Shown in pieces: positions 1-8,207 of a stretch of DNA of 64,000 bases. Numbering within the stretch: the stretch's first letter is position 1; each line of letters begins with the position of its first letter. The translations under genes were made by a program, and so were the position numbers. Source of the stretch: Streptomyces platensis (GTDB lineage: Bacteria > Actinomycetota > Actinomycetes > Streptomycetales > Streptomycetaceae); assembly GCF_008704855.1 (NCBI RefSeq), contig NZ_CP023691.1, forward strand, positions 8,246,001-8,310,000. Reading direction: 5' to 3'. A model generated the notes under the pieces. That model was not told the origin of the DNA. It saw only the letters and a list, made by a program, of their open reading frames with translations, and ran no database searches.

Positions 1-1380
1 GGCGAAGACCTTGCCCCGTGAGGGACAGCTGCGGCAGGAATCCGCCAGGGTCCCGTCGACGCCCAGGATCGGCAGCGAGGTGCGGAAGCGCCGTGCCTCG
101 GGGGTGCGCTGCCAGTACGTCAGGATCTGCGCCATGGCACGCGGGGTGGCCCGGTCGGCCGGGTTGCCGCCGCGGCCGTCGGCGAGTTGTACGGCCTTGC
201 GGTCGACCTGGGCATGCTCCAGGAACTTGGCCAGGACGGGGAAACCGTCGTTGCAGTTGGTGCTTCCGGTGCTGGTGGCCATCAGGCAGATCCCCAGGTT
301 CGCCCCGAGGTTGTGGCTCACCTTGAGGATGAGCTCGGCGTACTGGGCGTACGCGGGGGAGGTGTAGCGGGCCACGGTGGGGGCGCCCTGATAGGTGCGC
401 GGCAACTGGCGGACGGGGTTGCGTCCGACGGCCTTCGCGCGGACCTCGACGCCGGCCCGCTGTAGTGCCTCGATCAGCGCGGTGCGGCCGAAGGCGTTCG
501 GGTCCTTGACGGCGGACACCCGGAGGACGGGCGCCGAGTCGGCGGCGATGGTGCCGGACAGCTGGATGCGGGTGCCGTCGGGGGAGCTGCTCACGTTGAT
601 GTCCGAGGGTTTGCCTGCCGCGACCGTGCGGACGGAGGACGTGACGTGGTACGGCGCGACCTTCGGGCGCCACTCCAGCCCGGCGGGGGTGCCTGCCTCG
701 GCGCCGGGGGTGGTGAGCAGATCGATGACGTTGTCATTGATGATCAGCGGGGTGGGGACCGGATCGAGTCCGGGATCCGGCTGGAACAGCCGCGCGTCGA
801 CCACCACATCACCATCGACCCGGCGGATCCCCGACTGCCGTACCTGCCGGGCCAGCTGGTCGATACCGGCCAGCGGGTTCTCCGGGGTGAGGGTGGCTCC
901 CGGGACGTCGTTGGCGTAGGTGTGGTCGATGGTGGTGAACGCGACGGTGCCGTCCTTGCGGGTTCTGCCGCCGAGGGTCAGATCGCCCTGCGCCACCAGG
1001 TCCAGATCGCCCTTGAGCGTCGCGTTCCGGCGCTGTCCGACGGCGTGGACCGGCGTGACGAAGCGGTGGTCGCTGCCGAGGGTGTGCCAGGTCCCGCTGA
1101 CGCTGAAGAGCTTGGCCGCCGAACCGGGGATGAAGAACTGGTCGGCGTAGCGGGACTCGGTCACCTTGCCGGTCCGCGGGTCCTGTCGGAACAGGCCCCA
1201 CTGGGCATGCCGGTAGTCCGGCTTCCGCATGACCGCGGCGATCCGTGGATCGATCGCCCGGGGCGTGGCGGACGGCGCCGCCTGGACCAGGCCGGTGATG
1301 ACGACGCCGACGGCCAGCAGCACGCACAGGGTGCCGGCGGCACGCCGCCGGGCGGACCGCGAGGGGACGGAGGGGGACAT
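1..1380 (-). CDS. dacB: D-alanyl-D-alanine carboxypeptidase/endopeptidase, PBP4 (DacB) family, 3' end missing
   Basis: Penicillin-binding protein of the S13/PBP4 family, which trims or cuts peptidoglycan peptide cross-links outside the membrane. Translation from the ATG at 1380 begins with an Arg-rich tip and a hydrophobic signal segment (about residues 15-33). The SxxK active-site box is GSAAK with Ser near residue 87. A SHN (SxN) box lies in 'KVSHNLGAN', followed by the family-typical 'LADGRGGNPADRATP'. The frame is open at position 1, and the last visible residues (RGKVFA) lie just where the KTG box is expected, so the catalytic KTG and C-terminus are outside the window. It is transcribed divergently from the secreted hydrolase at 1727. 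A 16-bp palindrome sits 31 bp upstream of the start. Family assignment is confident; the exact cell-wall role is inferred. Confidence 0.9.
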   Translation of the reverse strand, partial: MSPSVPSRSARRRAAGTLCVLLAVGVVITGLVQAAPSATPRAIDPRIAAVMRKPDYRHAQWGLFRQDPRTGKVTESRYADQFFIPGSAAKLFSVSGTWHTLGSDHRFVTPVHAVGQRRNATLKGDLDLVAQGDLTLGGRTRKDGTVAFTTIDHTYANDVPGATLTPENPLAGIDQLARQVRQSGIRRVDGDVVVDARLFQPDPGLDPVPTPLIINDNVIDLLTTPGAEAGTPAGLEWRPKVAPYHVTSSVRTVAAGKPSDINVSSSPDGTRIQLSGTIAADSAPVLRVSAVKDPNAFGRTALIEALQRAGVEVRAKAVGRNPVRQLPRTYQGAPTVARYTSPAYAQYAELILKVSHNLGANLGICLMATSTGSTNCNDGFPVLAKFLEHAQVDRKAVQLADGRGGNPADRATPRAMAQILTYWQRTPEARRFRTSLPILGVDGTLADSCRSCPSRGKVFA

Positions 1381-1726
1381 ACAGACTCCACCAATGGTGT
1401 TGTTCTGTCGCATATCTGCCGATATGCCCGCCCTGACAGTACTGCCCACGACCGCCGCACGGCCGCAGGACGTCGGCCGGGGTCCCCCGGACGCCCCAGC
1501 GCCCGGGCCCGGAGGGCGGACGGGGGAGGCGGTCGGCGCCGCGCCCCACGGCTTACGACGACCGAGACGGCGGCGGCGCGCACACGGCGAGTGCTGCCGT
1601 GCGGGGAGAGCTGTGGTGGTGCTGGTGCCACCCCGTGAACGGGCGCCAGTGTGATCGACCGCGGACCGGCGGGACGCCGAGGATTCTTGCCGTGGCCGCG
1701 CACTCCGCGCGCCGACGGGAGGATCG
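1381..1726. other. divergent intergenic region
   Basis: 346 bp between the divergent PBP4 and hydrolase genes. It holds the palindrome at 1411-1426 and the GGGAGG ribosome-binding site (1717-1722) of the hydrolase. No further gene with convincing coding character was seen. Confidence 0.6.
1411..1426. promoter_or_regulatory. palindrome CATATC-N4-GATATG, possible operator
   Basis: Perfect 6-bp arms (CATATC/GATATG) flank a TGCC spacer, in an A/T-richer patch 31 bp upstream of the PBP4 start and in the likely promoter zone of that gene. The symmetry is seen directly. A regulator binding here is inference; the site could serve either divergent gene. Confidence 0.35.
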
Positions 1727-3286
1727 ATGTCCGCGTTCAGAACACCACGGTGGCCGAGAGCCGCGCTGTCGGGAATGGCCGCTGCCGCATTGCTGACGGC
1801 GGCGCTGCCCACCGCGCCGCCGGCCCGCGCGGCGGACCGGTCCGGGTCGCCGGTACCGGCCCGCTACAGCCACCAGCAGCTCAACTGGCAGCCCTGCGCG
1901 GGGAAGCCGTCCCTGGAGTGCGCGCGCATGACCGTGCCGCGGGACTGGCATCACCCGGACACCGGGGCGGACCTCACCCTCGCGGTGTCCCGGCACCGGG
2001 CGACCGGCCCCGACCGGCGGCGCGGGGTCCTGATGATGGCGGCGGGCGGCCCGGGAGCCTCGGGGCTGACCCGGCCCGCGGATTTCGCCGCCCGCTCGCC
2101 CGCCGTGGGCGCCGCGTACGACGTGGTCGGCTTCGACCAGCGCGGCGTCGGCAGCAGCACACCCGCGCGCTGTCAGACCGACGCCGAGTTCCAGGACTTC
2201 TACGCCCACGACTTCCGTGACCGCTCGCCCGCGGCGCTGCGCGGCGTCCTCGGCCGCTCCCGGCAGCTCGCCGCCGGCTGTCTGCGGCGCAGCGGTGATC
2301 TGGTGCCCTGGCTGACGACCGAGCAGGCGGTGCGCGACATGGACCTGTTCCGTGCCCTGCTCGGCGTACGCAAGATCTCCTATTACGGGCCCTCCTACGC
2401 GACCTGGCTCGGCGCCTACTACGCGACGGAGTTCCCGCAGCGTGTCGAGCGCGCCGTCCTGGACAGCAACCTGGACTTCAGCGGCACCTGGCAGAACGCC
2501 GAAGCAGGCCAGCCGAGAAGCTTCCAGCGCCGCTTCGAGCAGGACTTCCTGCCCTGGATCGCCCGGTACGACGCCACGTACCACTACGGGCGCACCGCGG
2601 CCGAGGCGAAAGCACGCTGGGAGGCGCGCCGCCGCAGCCTGCGGGACCATCCGCTGACCGTCGGATCCCTGACGATCGGCCCCAACCAGCTCGACAACGC
2701 CACGATCCAGAACATCTACAACGCACAGCGGCAGTTCCCACAACTGGCGTCCGCGCTCAGCGCCCTCGACCACTGGCCGACCGCCACACCGGCCGAGCGC
2801 ACCCTCGTCGGCAAGCTCTTCGGGAGCTATCTGTCCCCGGGGTTCGCCGCCACCTTCTTCTCGGTCACCTGCAACGACACCCCGTGGCGCGGCGATCTCG
2901 GCTACTGGATACGGCGCAGCGGCGAGGACACCGCGGCCCATCCGCTCGCCGGGGCGCGCGAACTCGCCTACGCGGCGACCTGCGCGGCCTGGCCGGTCCC
3001 CGCCGCACCCCGCGTACGGGTCACCGGCAAGGGCCTGCCGACCACGCTGATGCTCAACTCGGAGCACGATCCCGCCACGTACTACGAGGGCGCGCTCGCG
3101 GCACACCGTGCCCTGCGCGGTTCGCGGCTGGTCACCGTGACCGGCGGCGGCGATCACGGCCAGTATCAGAACGGCAGTGCCTGTGTGGACGGTCTCGTGA
3201 ACGCCTATCTCCTCGACGGGGCCGCTCCGGAGCACGATATGACCTGCGCGGCCGGTCCGCTGCCGGTGCCGTCGGGACGCGGATAG
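1727..3286 (+). CDS. secreted alpha/beta hydrolase, tripeptidyl aminopeptidase (SlpD/SlpE/TAP-like) family
   Basis: A 519-residue exported serine peptidase/esterase of the family that removes N-terminal tripeptides from secreted proteins. It has a signal peptide ending near 'PPARA-A' (residues 1-36), then the alpha/beta-hydrolase core. The oxyanion region reads 'GGPGASG' and the nucleophile elbow 'YYGPSYATWLGA'. The C-terminal TAP-like domain carries the acid in 'NSEHDPAT' and the His in 'GGGDHGQYQN'. The ATG at 1727 has GGGAGG 4 nt upstream. Length and domain order fit Streptomyces TAP paralogues. True substrate specificity cannot be read from sequence; many paralogues are lipoproteins or general aminopeptidases. 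Confidence 0.88.
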   Translation: MSAFRTPRWPRAALSGMAAAALLTAALPTAPPARAADRSGSPVPARYSHQQLNWQPCAGKPSLECARMTVPRDWHHPDTGADLTLAVSRHRATGPDRRRGVLMMAAGGPGASGLTRPADFAARSPAVGAAYDVVGFDQRGVGSSTPARCQTDAEFQDFYAHDFRDRSPAALRGVLGRSRQLAAGCLRRSGDLVPWLTTEQAVRDMDLFRALLGVRKISYYGPSYATWLGAYYATEFPQRVERAVLDSNLDFSGTWQNAEAGQPRSFQRRFEQDFLPWIARYDATYHYGRTAAEAKARWEARRRSLRDHPLTVGSLTIGPNQLDNATIQNIYNAQRQFPQLASALSALDHWPTATPAERTLVGKLFGSYLSPGFAATFFSVTCNDTPWRGDLGYWIRRSGEDTAAHPLAGARELAYAATCAAWPVPAAPRVRVTGKGLPTTLMLNSEHDPATYYEGALAAHRALRGSRLVTVTGGGDHGQYQNGSACVDGLVNAYLLDGAAPEHDMTCAAGPLPVPSGRG

Positions 3287-3394
3287 CGGATAGCGGAAAG
3301 CCGGTACAGCGGCCCGGGAGGCGGGGGCGACCCACCGGTGGTTCAGTGGAAGGAGAGGCAAAGCCCATCCATGTGTGTTCCGAAGGTGAGAGCG

Positions 3395-3652
3395 ATGTCT
3401 GAGTTCAACCTCGGTGATCCGCTGGACAAGAACTCGGAAGAGTTCGTCACGACACCACCCCCCGTCGTCCTCCGGGTCCAGCCGAGCGGCTTTGTGCGGC
3501 TGAAGACCCCCGAGCAACTCCGCGCATGGGAAAAGGCGGTGCGGCAGACCACCGGCCTGGAGATCGTCGCCGACAATCTCGCGGGTGTGGCCGCCGAATC
3601 GGGCTGTGAATTCGGTGAGGCAAGCCATAGCGACGCGTGCGACATGGCATGA
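3395..3652 (+). CDS. small acidic peptide, candidate graspetide (ATP-grasp RiPP) precursor
   Basis: An 85-residue protein whose stop codon overlaps the start of an ATP-grasp ligase by ATGA. The ATG at 3395 was chosen because AAGGTGAG lies 6 nt upstream; an in-frame ATG at 3371 is poorly spaced. The N-terminal 60 residues look like a leader, with a Pro/hydrophobic strand 'TPPPVVLRV', then 'FVRLKTPEQLRAWEKAV', which looks helical. The last 16-17 residues are rich in Ser, Glu and Asp ('SGCEFGEASHSDACDMA'). That is the kind of Ser/Thr plus Asp/Glu tail that graspetide ligases join by side-chain ester or amide links. Two Cys are also present. It lacks the PFxLRF-like leader motif I recall for known actinobacterial ATP-grasp targets. 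The precursor role is inferred from tail composition and gene coupling. Confidence 0.6.
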   Translation: MSEFNLGDPLDKNSEEFVTTPPPVVLRVQPSGFVRLKTPEQLRAWEKAVRQTTGLEIVADNLAGVAAESGCEFGEASHSDACDMA

Positions 3653-4593
3653 TCCTGGCCGTCTCCTTCCATGACGATCTGCATGCCGTCGCGGTCCAGC
3701 ACGCGGTGCGCAGCCGCGGTCACGCTTTTCATATCGTGGAATGCGACACCATCAGCGGGCGGCAGAGCCTCTCTTGGCGCTCCCACCGCGAGGAAGCGGC
3801 CGATGGCGCCGGTGCCGCGACCGTCCTGACGTCCGAGGGCGTGCCGGTGTCTCCGGAGGAGGCGTCGTTGCTGTGGTGGCGGCGGGCCAGGGCCGACCAG
3901 GACCTCACCGGGGCGGCGGGCAGCGTCCATGAGTGGAGTCTGGTCAACAACGACTGCCGTGGCGCGCTGGGCGGAATTCTCGCGGCCACCTTTCACGGCG
4001 ACTGGATTTCGCCTCCCGCCGCGACCGACCTGGCCGCCGACAAGCTGTATCAACTGGCCGTGGCGCACGCGTCCGGATTCCGGGTGCCGCGAACCCTGAT
4101 TTCGCAGTCACGGGACGAGGTCATCGCCTTCACCCGGCAGGTCGGACGGACCATCGTCAAGCCCGTGGTCGGTGCCCGCGGGCCCTCCCTCTACACACGC
4201 CGGCTCGACGCCCCGGAATTGATCCCGGCGCCGTCGTTCGAGATCTGCCCCGCGACGTATCAGGAGTACATCGAGGGAAGCCGCCATATCAGGCTCAATT
4301 GCTTCGGTGACCGGATGTATGCCGCGCTGATCGAGACGACCGCGCTCGACTGGCGCCCCGACCTCAATGTGCCCATCTCCCCGTGGCCCGTTCCCGACGG
4401 CATACGGCGGCGCGTCGGCACGGTACTGCGCCAACTCGGCCTGCGCATGGGCATCGTGGACCTGAAACTGACGCCGGAAGGGGAACCGGTATGGCTTGAG
4501 GTGAATCCGCAGGGGCAATTCCTGTTCCTGGAACCGCTCACGGGGGAACCGCTGACCGAGCACTTCGCCGACTTCCTGCTCTCCGCGGCCTGA
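3649..4593 (+). CDS. ATP-grasp ligase of the MvdD/graspetide peptide-maturase type
   Basis: A 314-residue ATP-dependent carboxylate-amine/hydroxyl ligase, predicted to make ester or amide cross-links in a small peptide. The N-terminal domain carries 'LLWWRRARADQDL', matching the W-[WR]-R signature of MvdC/MvdD-like enzymes. A linker 'ATDLAADKLYQLAVA' is followed by 'FRVPRTLISQ'. The ATP-grasp fold shows Lys in 'RTIVKPVVGARG' and the metal-binding 'DLKL' and 'EVNPQGQFLFLE' boxes near the C-terminus. The ATG at 3649 overlaps the upstream peptide's TGA by 4 bp, implying translational coupling; a GTG at 3637 is an alternative start. No transporter, protease or acetyltransferase gene is adjacent; the next gene converges from the other strand. 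RimK/glutathione-synthetase-like activity is a weaker alternative. Confidence 0.82.
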   Translation: MILAVSFHDDLHAVAVQHAVRSRGHAFHIVECDTISGRQSLSWRSHREEAADGAGAATVLTSEGVPVSPEEASLLWWRRARADQDLTGAAGSVHEWSLVNNDCRGALGGILAATFHGDWISPPAATDLAADKLYQLAVAHASGFRVPRTLISQSRDEVIAFTRQVGRTIVKPVVGARGPSLYTRRLDAPELIPAPSFEICPATYQEYIEGSRHIRLNCFGDRMYAALIETTALDWRPDLNVPISPWPVPDGIRRRVGTVLRQLGLRMGIVDLKLTPEGEPVWLEVNPQGQFLFLEPLTGEPLTEHFADFLLSAA

Positions 4594-4663
4594 GCGGGCC
4601 CGGCCCGGACCGGCGACGGGCGGGACCCGGTGGATCCCCCGGCTGACGTGACCCGGCCCGGGA

Positions 4664-6478
4664 TCAGGCCCGTCGCACGAGGAGTTCGGTATTGCGGTCC
4701 GCCGCGGTGCCCGCCAGCCCTTCGTGGACCGCGCCGGTCATCCCGGCGAGACCGGGTGCGTTGTAGGACAGCTCGCGGTAGAGGGACGCGAGACCGACGG
4801 CCGACAGGTCGTCGAAGTCCGTGTGGTGCGGCGCGGCGGACTCGATGAGGGTGGTGAACAGGGACAGCGTCCCGTCGTGGTTGTCGACGAGTTCGATGAC
4901 CCGGGCATGCTGCGGATAGTCCACATGGGAGGCGGTGTTGACCTCCCAGAAGGAACGGGCGGCCGTCGGGTGGGCGTGCGGCGTGATGCGGTTGATGTGG
5001 CTGTGGCCGTTGATCCACGCGACCACGTTCGGGAAGCGGCTCAGCAGGGCGATGACCTCCTCGCCGTCATGCCGCCGCTCGTCCGCGCGCGCCGCGTCGG
5101 GCCGCCGGGTCATGCTCGGGCTGTGATGGTGGCTGAACACCAGGATGTGCGCGTCATCGGCACCGGCATTGCGCACCAGCCGCCCGTCCGCGTCGTAATG
5201 GCGGGAGCTGTGCGCGGCCAGCGTCCGCTCCAGCCACTGGAGTTGCTCGGTGCCCAGTGAACCCTCGTAGTGGCCGCTGCGGTAGGTGGTGTCGATGCTG
5301 ATGCCGACGACCCCCTCCGCCACGGGGAAGGAGTAGTACATCCGGTCGCCGTCGAGGTGGTTGTCGGTGTAACCGTGTCCGACAGGTCCCGCGCCCGCGA
5401 AGGCCGGGTTCAGGTGCGCCCGCAGATACTCGTGCGGGGTGGCCATGCGCCGGCGCTCGTCGGGGGTCACGGTCCGGGCCCGGCCGGCGTTGCGGGCGAG
5501 GATGTCCTTGAGCACCGTGCTCTTGGGGTCGTCGCCGGAATCCAGCACCTTCTTGAACGCGGCGACATCGGTGTCCGGTACGGAGAACAGCTTGCGCGCC
5601 CCGGTGATGTACTCCGTCAGCGTCGGGTCCTGCGGGGTCAGACAGCCGCCCGGCAGGTCGTCGTGGTTGCCGGGCGTCGAGAACCACGGCATCCGCAGAC
5701 CGGGGCTGGTGACCGGACGCATCGCGGCTTCGAGGTAGCCGGGTATCTGCGGCAGACCCCGTTTCTTGTCCTGGTCGCGCAGGCCGTCGTCCGGATGCCA
5801 GTACAGGGGGAGACCGGAGTTCTGCACGCCTTCGAAGGACGCCGGGTCTCCGGTGTTGGGCGTGATGCGGCCGCCGCTCATGAGGGTGAGGAACCACTCC
5901 AGTTCCACCATGGAGTGGTTGTCGATGTTGTCGCCCGTGGACATCACGAACGCCGGCGGACGGCCCGTGTGCGGTCCGCCGCCGAGCGCGTTGGCCTGCT
6001 CCACCAGCGAGACCGAACCGGCCACCGACAGCGCCTCCTGCGCCCGCCACGACCCCGGCGACCCGGCGCGCAGGAACTCGCTGCGCAACGGACTCTGGAC
6101 GTCGACCACATGGAGGTCGGTGAACTGGACGAAGCACGCCAGGGGGGTGCGCCGGTCCTGGCGTCCGGTCGACGCGGCGGCGAGTTCACCCCGGACGACC
6201 AGCGGCCAGCCCGGGCCGGAGGTGAGGCGGCGGTAGCCGCTGCTGCCGACGAGGCGCGCCGCGGTGTCCAGCGTGGTGACGCCGTGCGGTGCCGCGCGGC
6301 GCACGGCGGGGCGGGCGGGCGCGGTGCGGGGGAGCGTCCGTGCGTGTCCGGCGCCCGGCGCCGCGCTGCTGCTGCGCCGGCCCGGCAGCGCCAGGGCGGC
6401 GCCGGTTCCGGCGACGGCGGCACCGGAAGTGAGGAGGAAGTGACGACGGTTGGTGGGGATCTGGGTCATACCGGCCAT
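4664..6478 (-). CDS. Tat-exported metallophosphoesterase (TIGR03767-like)
   Basis: A 604-residue extracytoplasmic phosphoesterase of the calcineurin-like fold. The N-terminus has a twin-arginine signal (NRRHFLLTSGAAVAGTGAALA) consistent with folded, metal-loaded export. Metal-binding motifs appear in the expected order: 'FTDLHVVD', 'STGDNIDNH', 'TPGNHDD', 'VFSHHHS' and 'INGHSHIN'. The start at 6478 is preceded by GGAGGG 4-5 nt upstream. The gene converges on the ATP-grasp gene with about 70 bp between stops and diverges from the RapZ-C/HIT gene. Substrate is unknown; family members are annotated only as phosphohydrolases. A role in phosphate scavenging is possible, but no PHO box was recognised. 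Confidence 0.88.
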   Translation of the reverse strand: MAGMTQIPTNRRHFLLTSGAAVAGTGAALALPGRRSSSAAPGAGHARTLPRTAPARPAVRRAAPHGVTTLDTAARLVGSSGYRRLTSGPGWPLVVRGELAAASTGRQDRRTPLACFVQFTDLHVVDVQSPLRSEFLRAGSPGSWRAQEALSVAGSVSLVEQANALGGGPHTGRPPAFVMSTGDNIDNHSMVELEWFLTLMSGGRITPNTGDPASFEGVQNSGLPLYWHPDDGLRDQDKKRGLPQIPGYLEAAMRPVTSPGLRMPWFSTPGNHDDLPGGCLTPQDPTLTEYITGARKLFSVPDTDVAAFKKVLDSGDDPKSTVLKDILARNAGRARTVTPDERRRMATPHEYLRAHLNPAFAGAGPVGHGYTDNHLDGDRMYYSFPVAEGVVGISIDTTYRSGHYEGSLGTEQLQWLERTLAAHSSRHYDADGRLVRNAGADDAHILVFSHHHSPSMTRRPDAARADERRHDGEEVIALLSRFPNVVAWINGHSHINRITPHAHPTAARSFWEVNTASHVDYPQHARVIELVDNHDGTLSLFTTLIESAAPHHTDFDDLSAVGLASLYRELSYNAPGLAGMTGAVHEGLAGTAADRNTELLVRRA

Positions 6479-6805
6479 GCGGCCCTCCGTGCCGTGGCGG
6501 GAGGCCCGACCACAGCGGTGTCACCAATCGGAATGTCTCATTCCAGAGCGTGAGCGGTGAGCGTGACCGGTAGCTGAACGAACCCGGAACGCGGTACACC
6601 CATTGCCTGTCGGTTACCGGCCGCCGTTCGCCCGGCCGTGCCGACCGGGACGCCCCGCTCCGAATCCGCCGCATGGCGACGCGATGTCCGGTACATCTGT
6701 CGAAGGCAAACCGCAGGGAAACCTGCCGCCCGCCGACGGCGACGGCGACGCGGGCTCAGGTCTCCGCCCCGTACCGTCCCCCAGTTCCCCACGGCAGGAG
6801 AGCCC
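6479..6805. other. divergent intergenic region
   Basis: 327 bp between the metallophosphoesterase and the RapZ-C/HIT gene. It must contain both promoters. No clear hexamers, palindrome or small gene were recognised. The only definite signal is the CAGGAG ribosome-binding site at 6795-6800. Confidence 0.5.
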
Positions 6806-7573
6806 ATGGCCAGCAGCCCCGCCCCGATCCGTATCACGTCCTACGGTGCCCGCTGGGGCGCCCCGCCCCGGCATGACACCGGCGCCCTCGTACTGGACGT
6901 CCGGGACCGGATGTGGGACCCGGCCGACACCGCGATCACCGAGCCGCTGGTCGTGCTGACGGGGCTGGACCCCGAGGTCCGTGACTATGTGCTGTCCGCC
7001 CCGGACGCCCGGCAGACCGTCGAGCGCACCGGCCGTCAGCTGCTCGCGCTCCACCGGGCCGCCACCGACGAGGCGGTGCACCTCTACGTCGCCTGCTGGT
7101 ACGGCCGCCACCGGGCGCCGGCCGTCGCCCGTGCCGTCGCCGACTGGCTCGCCGAGCGCGGAACCGCCGCCGATGTCGAACACCGTGACATCGCCCGCCC
7201 CTTGATCCACCGCGAACCCGCGAGGCAACTGGAGGTCTGCGCCTTCTGCCGGATGGCCGCCGGCACGGACCCCGTCCCCCTCGTCCGTGACTGGCCGGAC
7301 GCCTTCGCGATCGTGCCCCGCCGCCCGGTCACCCCCGGACACCTCCTGGTCATTCCCCGCCGCCATGTCCGGGACGCGACGACCGACCCCGCCGTGACCG
7401 CCGCGGTGATGCAGCGCGCCGCGGAGCTCGGCGGAGAACTCCCGGAGGACCTGAACCTCATCACCGCGGCCGGTCCGGCGGCGACCCAGACGGTCTTCCA
7501 CGCCCATGTCCATCTGATCCCCCGACGCCACAGCGACGGCCTGCCACTGCCCTGGACCCCAGGGCGTCAGTGA
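6806..7573 (+). CDS. RapZ C-terminal-like domain fused to a HIT domain
   Basis: A 255-residue two-domain cytoplasmic protein. Residues about 5-125 match the RapZ C-terminal domain: 'ITSYGARWGAP', 'VLDVRDRMWDP', 'LTGLDPEVRDYVL' and a 'CWYGRHRAPAVA' loop like the GRHRS loop of RapZ. Residues about 140-250 are a HIT (histidine triad) nucleotide-hydrolase domain. It begins with a Hint-like 'CAFCRMAAG' zinc pair and ends with the triad 'HAHVHLIPR'. The ATG at 6806 has CAGGAG 5 nt upstream. RapZ-C binds RNA and amino-sugar phosphate in enterobacteria; HIT proteins hydrolyse nucleotide phosphoramidates or dinucleotides. A combined function, for example nucleotide or RNA-end metabolism, is unknown here. 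No kinase-like N-terminal RapZ domain is present. Confidence 0.78.
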   Translation: MASSPAPIRITSYGARWGAPPRHDTGALVLDVRDRMWDPADTAITEPLVVLTGLDPEVRDYVLSAPDARQTVERTGRQLLALHRAATDEAVHLYVACWYGRHRAPAVARAVADWLAERGTAADVEHRDIARPLIHREPARQLEVCAFCRMAAGTDPVPLVRDWPDAFAIVPRRPVTPGHLLVIPRRHVRDATTDPAVTAAVMQRAAELGGELPEDLNLITAAGPAATQTVFHAHVHLIPRRHSDGLPLPWTPGRQ

Positions 7574-7584
7574 CTCCGCACCGC

Positions 7585-7590
7585 TAGAGT
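7585..7590 (+). promoter_or_regulatory. -10 hexamer TAGAGT for a leaderless transcript
   Basis: TAGAGT matches the TANNNT actinomycete -10 element. The GTG start at 7597 lies exactly where the transcription start would be expected, and no ribosome-binding site precedes the GTG. This suggests a leaderless mRNA, common in Streptomyces. Inference only. Confidence 0.45.
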
Positions 7591-7596
7591 CGGACC

Positions 7597-8139
7597 GTGA
7601 CCCCGTTACCGGAAAACCTGCCGCCACGGATCAGCGAAGACGACCGCGACACGGCCGTGCAGCGCCTACAGGACGCGTACACCCAAGGGCACCTCTCGCA
7701 CGAGGAGATGGACGCACGCCTCCACCAGGCACTTACGGCCGAGACGCCCGGCGAGCTCGTGGTGGCGCTGTCCTCGCTCCCTGCGGAGGACGCGGGGACC
7801 ACGGCCACGATCGGCGCCGCCAGCGGACGGATCCGGCGGCGCGGCGCATGGCGGGTACCTCGGATGCTCAAGGTCGAGTCCGCCTTCGGAAAGGTGCATC
7901 TGGACCTGTCCCGGGCGGTGATCGAGCATCCGGTGGTCGACATCGAGCTGCAACTCGGCTCCGGCGGAGCCAAGATCACCGTGCCTCGTGACGCGATGGT
8001 CGAGGTCGAGGCGCTGCGCACGGTGTGGAAGGACCCGCTCTACAAGACCGGGCAGCGCTCCGGCACCGGCGGACCGACGATCCGGATCTCCGGAACCATG
8101 GAGTTCGGACGATTGAAGATCCGCCACGCGCGACGCTGA
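7597..8139 (+). CDS. DUF1707 domain protein with C-terminal DUF2154-like region
   Basis: A 180-residue cytoplasmic protein. Residues 7-60 are a clear DUF1707 (SHOCT-like) domain: 'RISEDDRDTAVQRLQDAY', 'GHLSHEEMDARLHQAL', 'GELVVALSSLP'. Residues 85-180 form a beta-rich region ('VESAFGKVHLDLSRAVI', 'LQLGSGGAKITVPRDAMV') like the cell-wall-stress-associated DUF2154 family. No membrane segment is visible, unlike many DUF1707 paralogues. It starts at GTG 7597, probably from a leaderless transcript. Function is unknown; a link to envelope-stress sensing is only by family association. Confidence 0.82.
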   Translation: MTPLPENLPPRISEDDRDTAVQRLQDAYTQGHLSHEEMDARLHQALTAETPGELVVALSSLPAEDAGTTATIGAASGRIRRRGAWRVPRMLKVESAFGKVHLDLSRAVIEHPVVDIELQLGSGGAKITVPRDAMVEVEALRTVWKDPLYKTGQRSGTGGPTIRISGTMEFGRLKIRHARR

Positions 8140-8207
8140 GGTCCCGACCGGCACCAGGTCCCTCTCCGTCCGGCACGCAGCCGACGAGCCGACCCGCGGC
8201 GCCCGGA

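Noticed and set aside
1553..3628. Long minus-strand open frame of 691 codons opposite the tripeptidyl-aminopeptidase gene
   Set aside because: Low-complexity Arg/Gly/Ala/Pro translation without any family motif, typical antisense shadow in high-GC DNA; the plus-strand frame has signal peptide and catalytic motifs.
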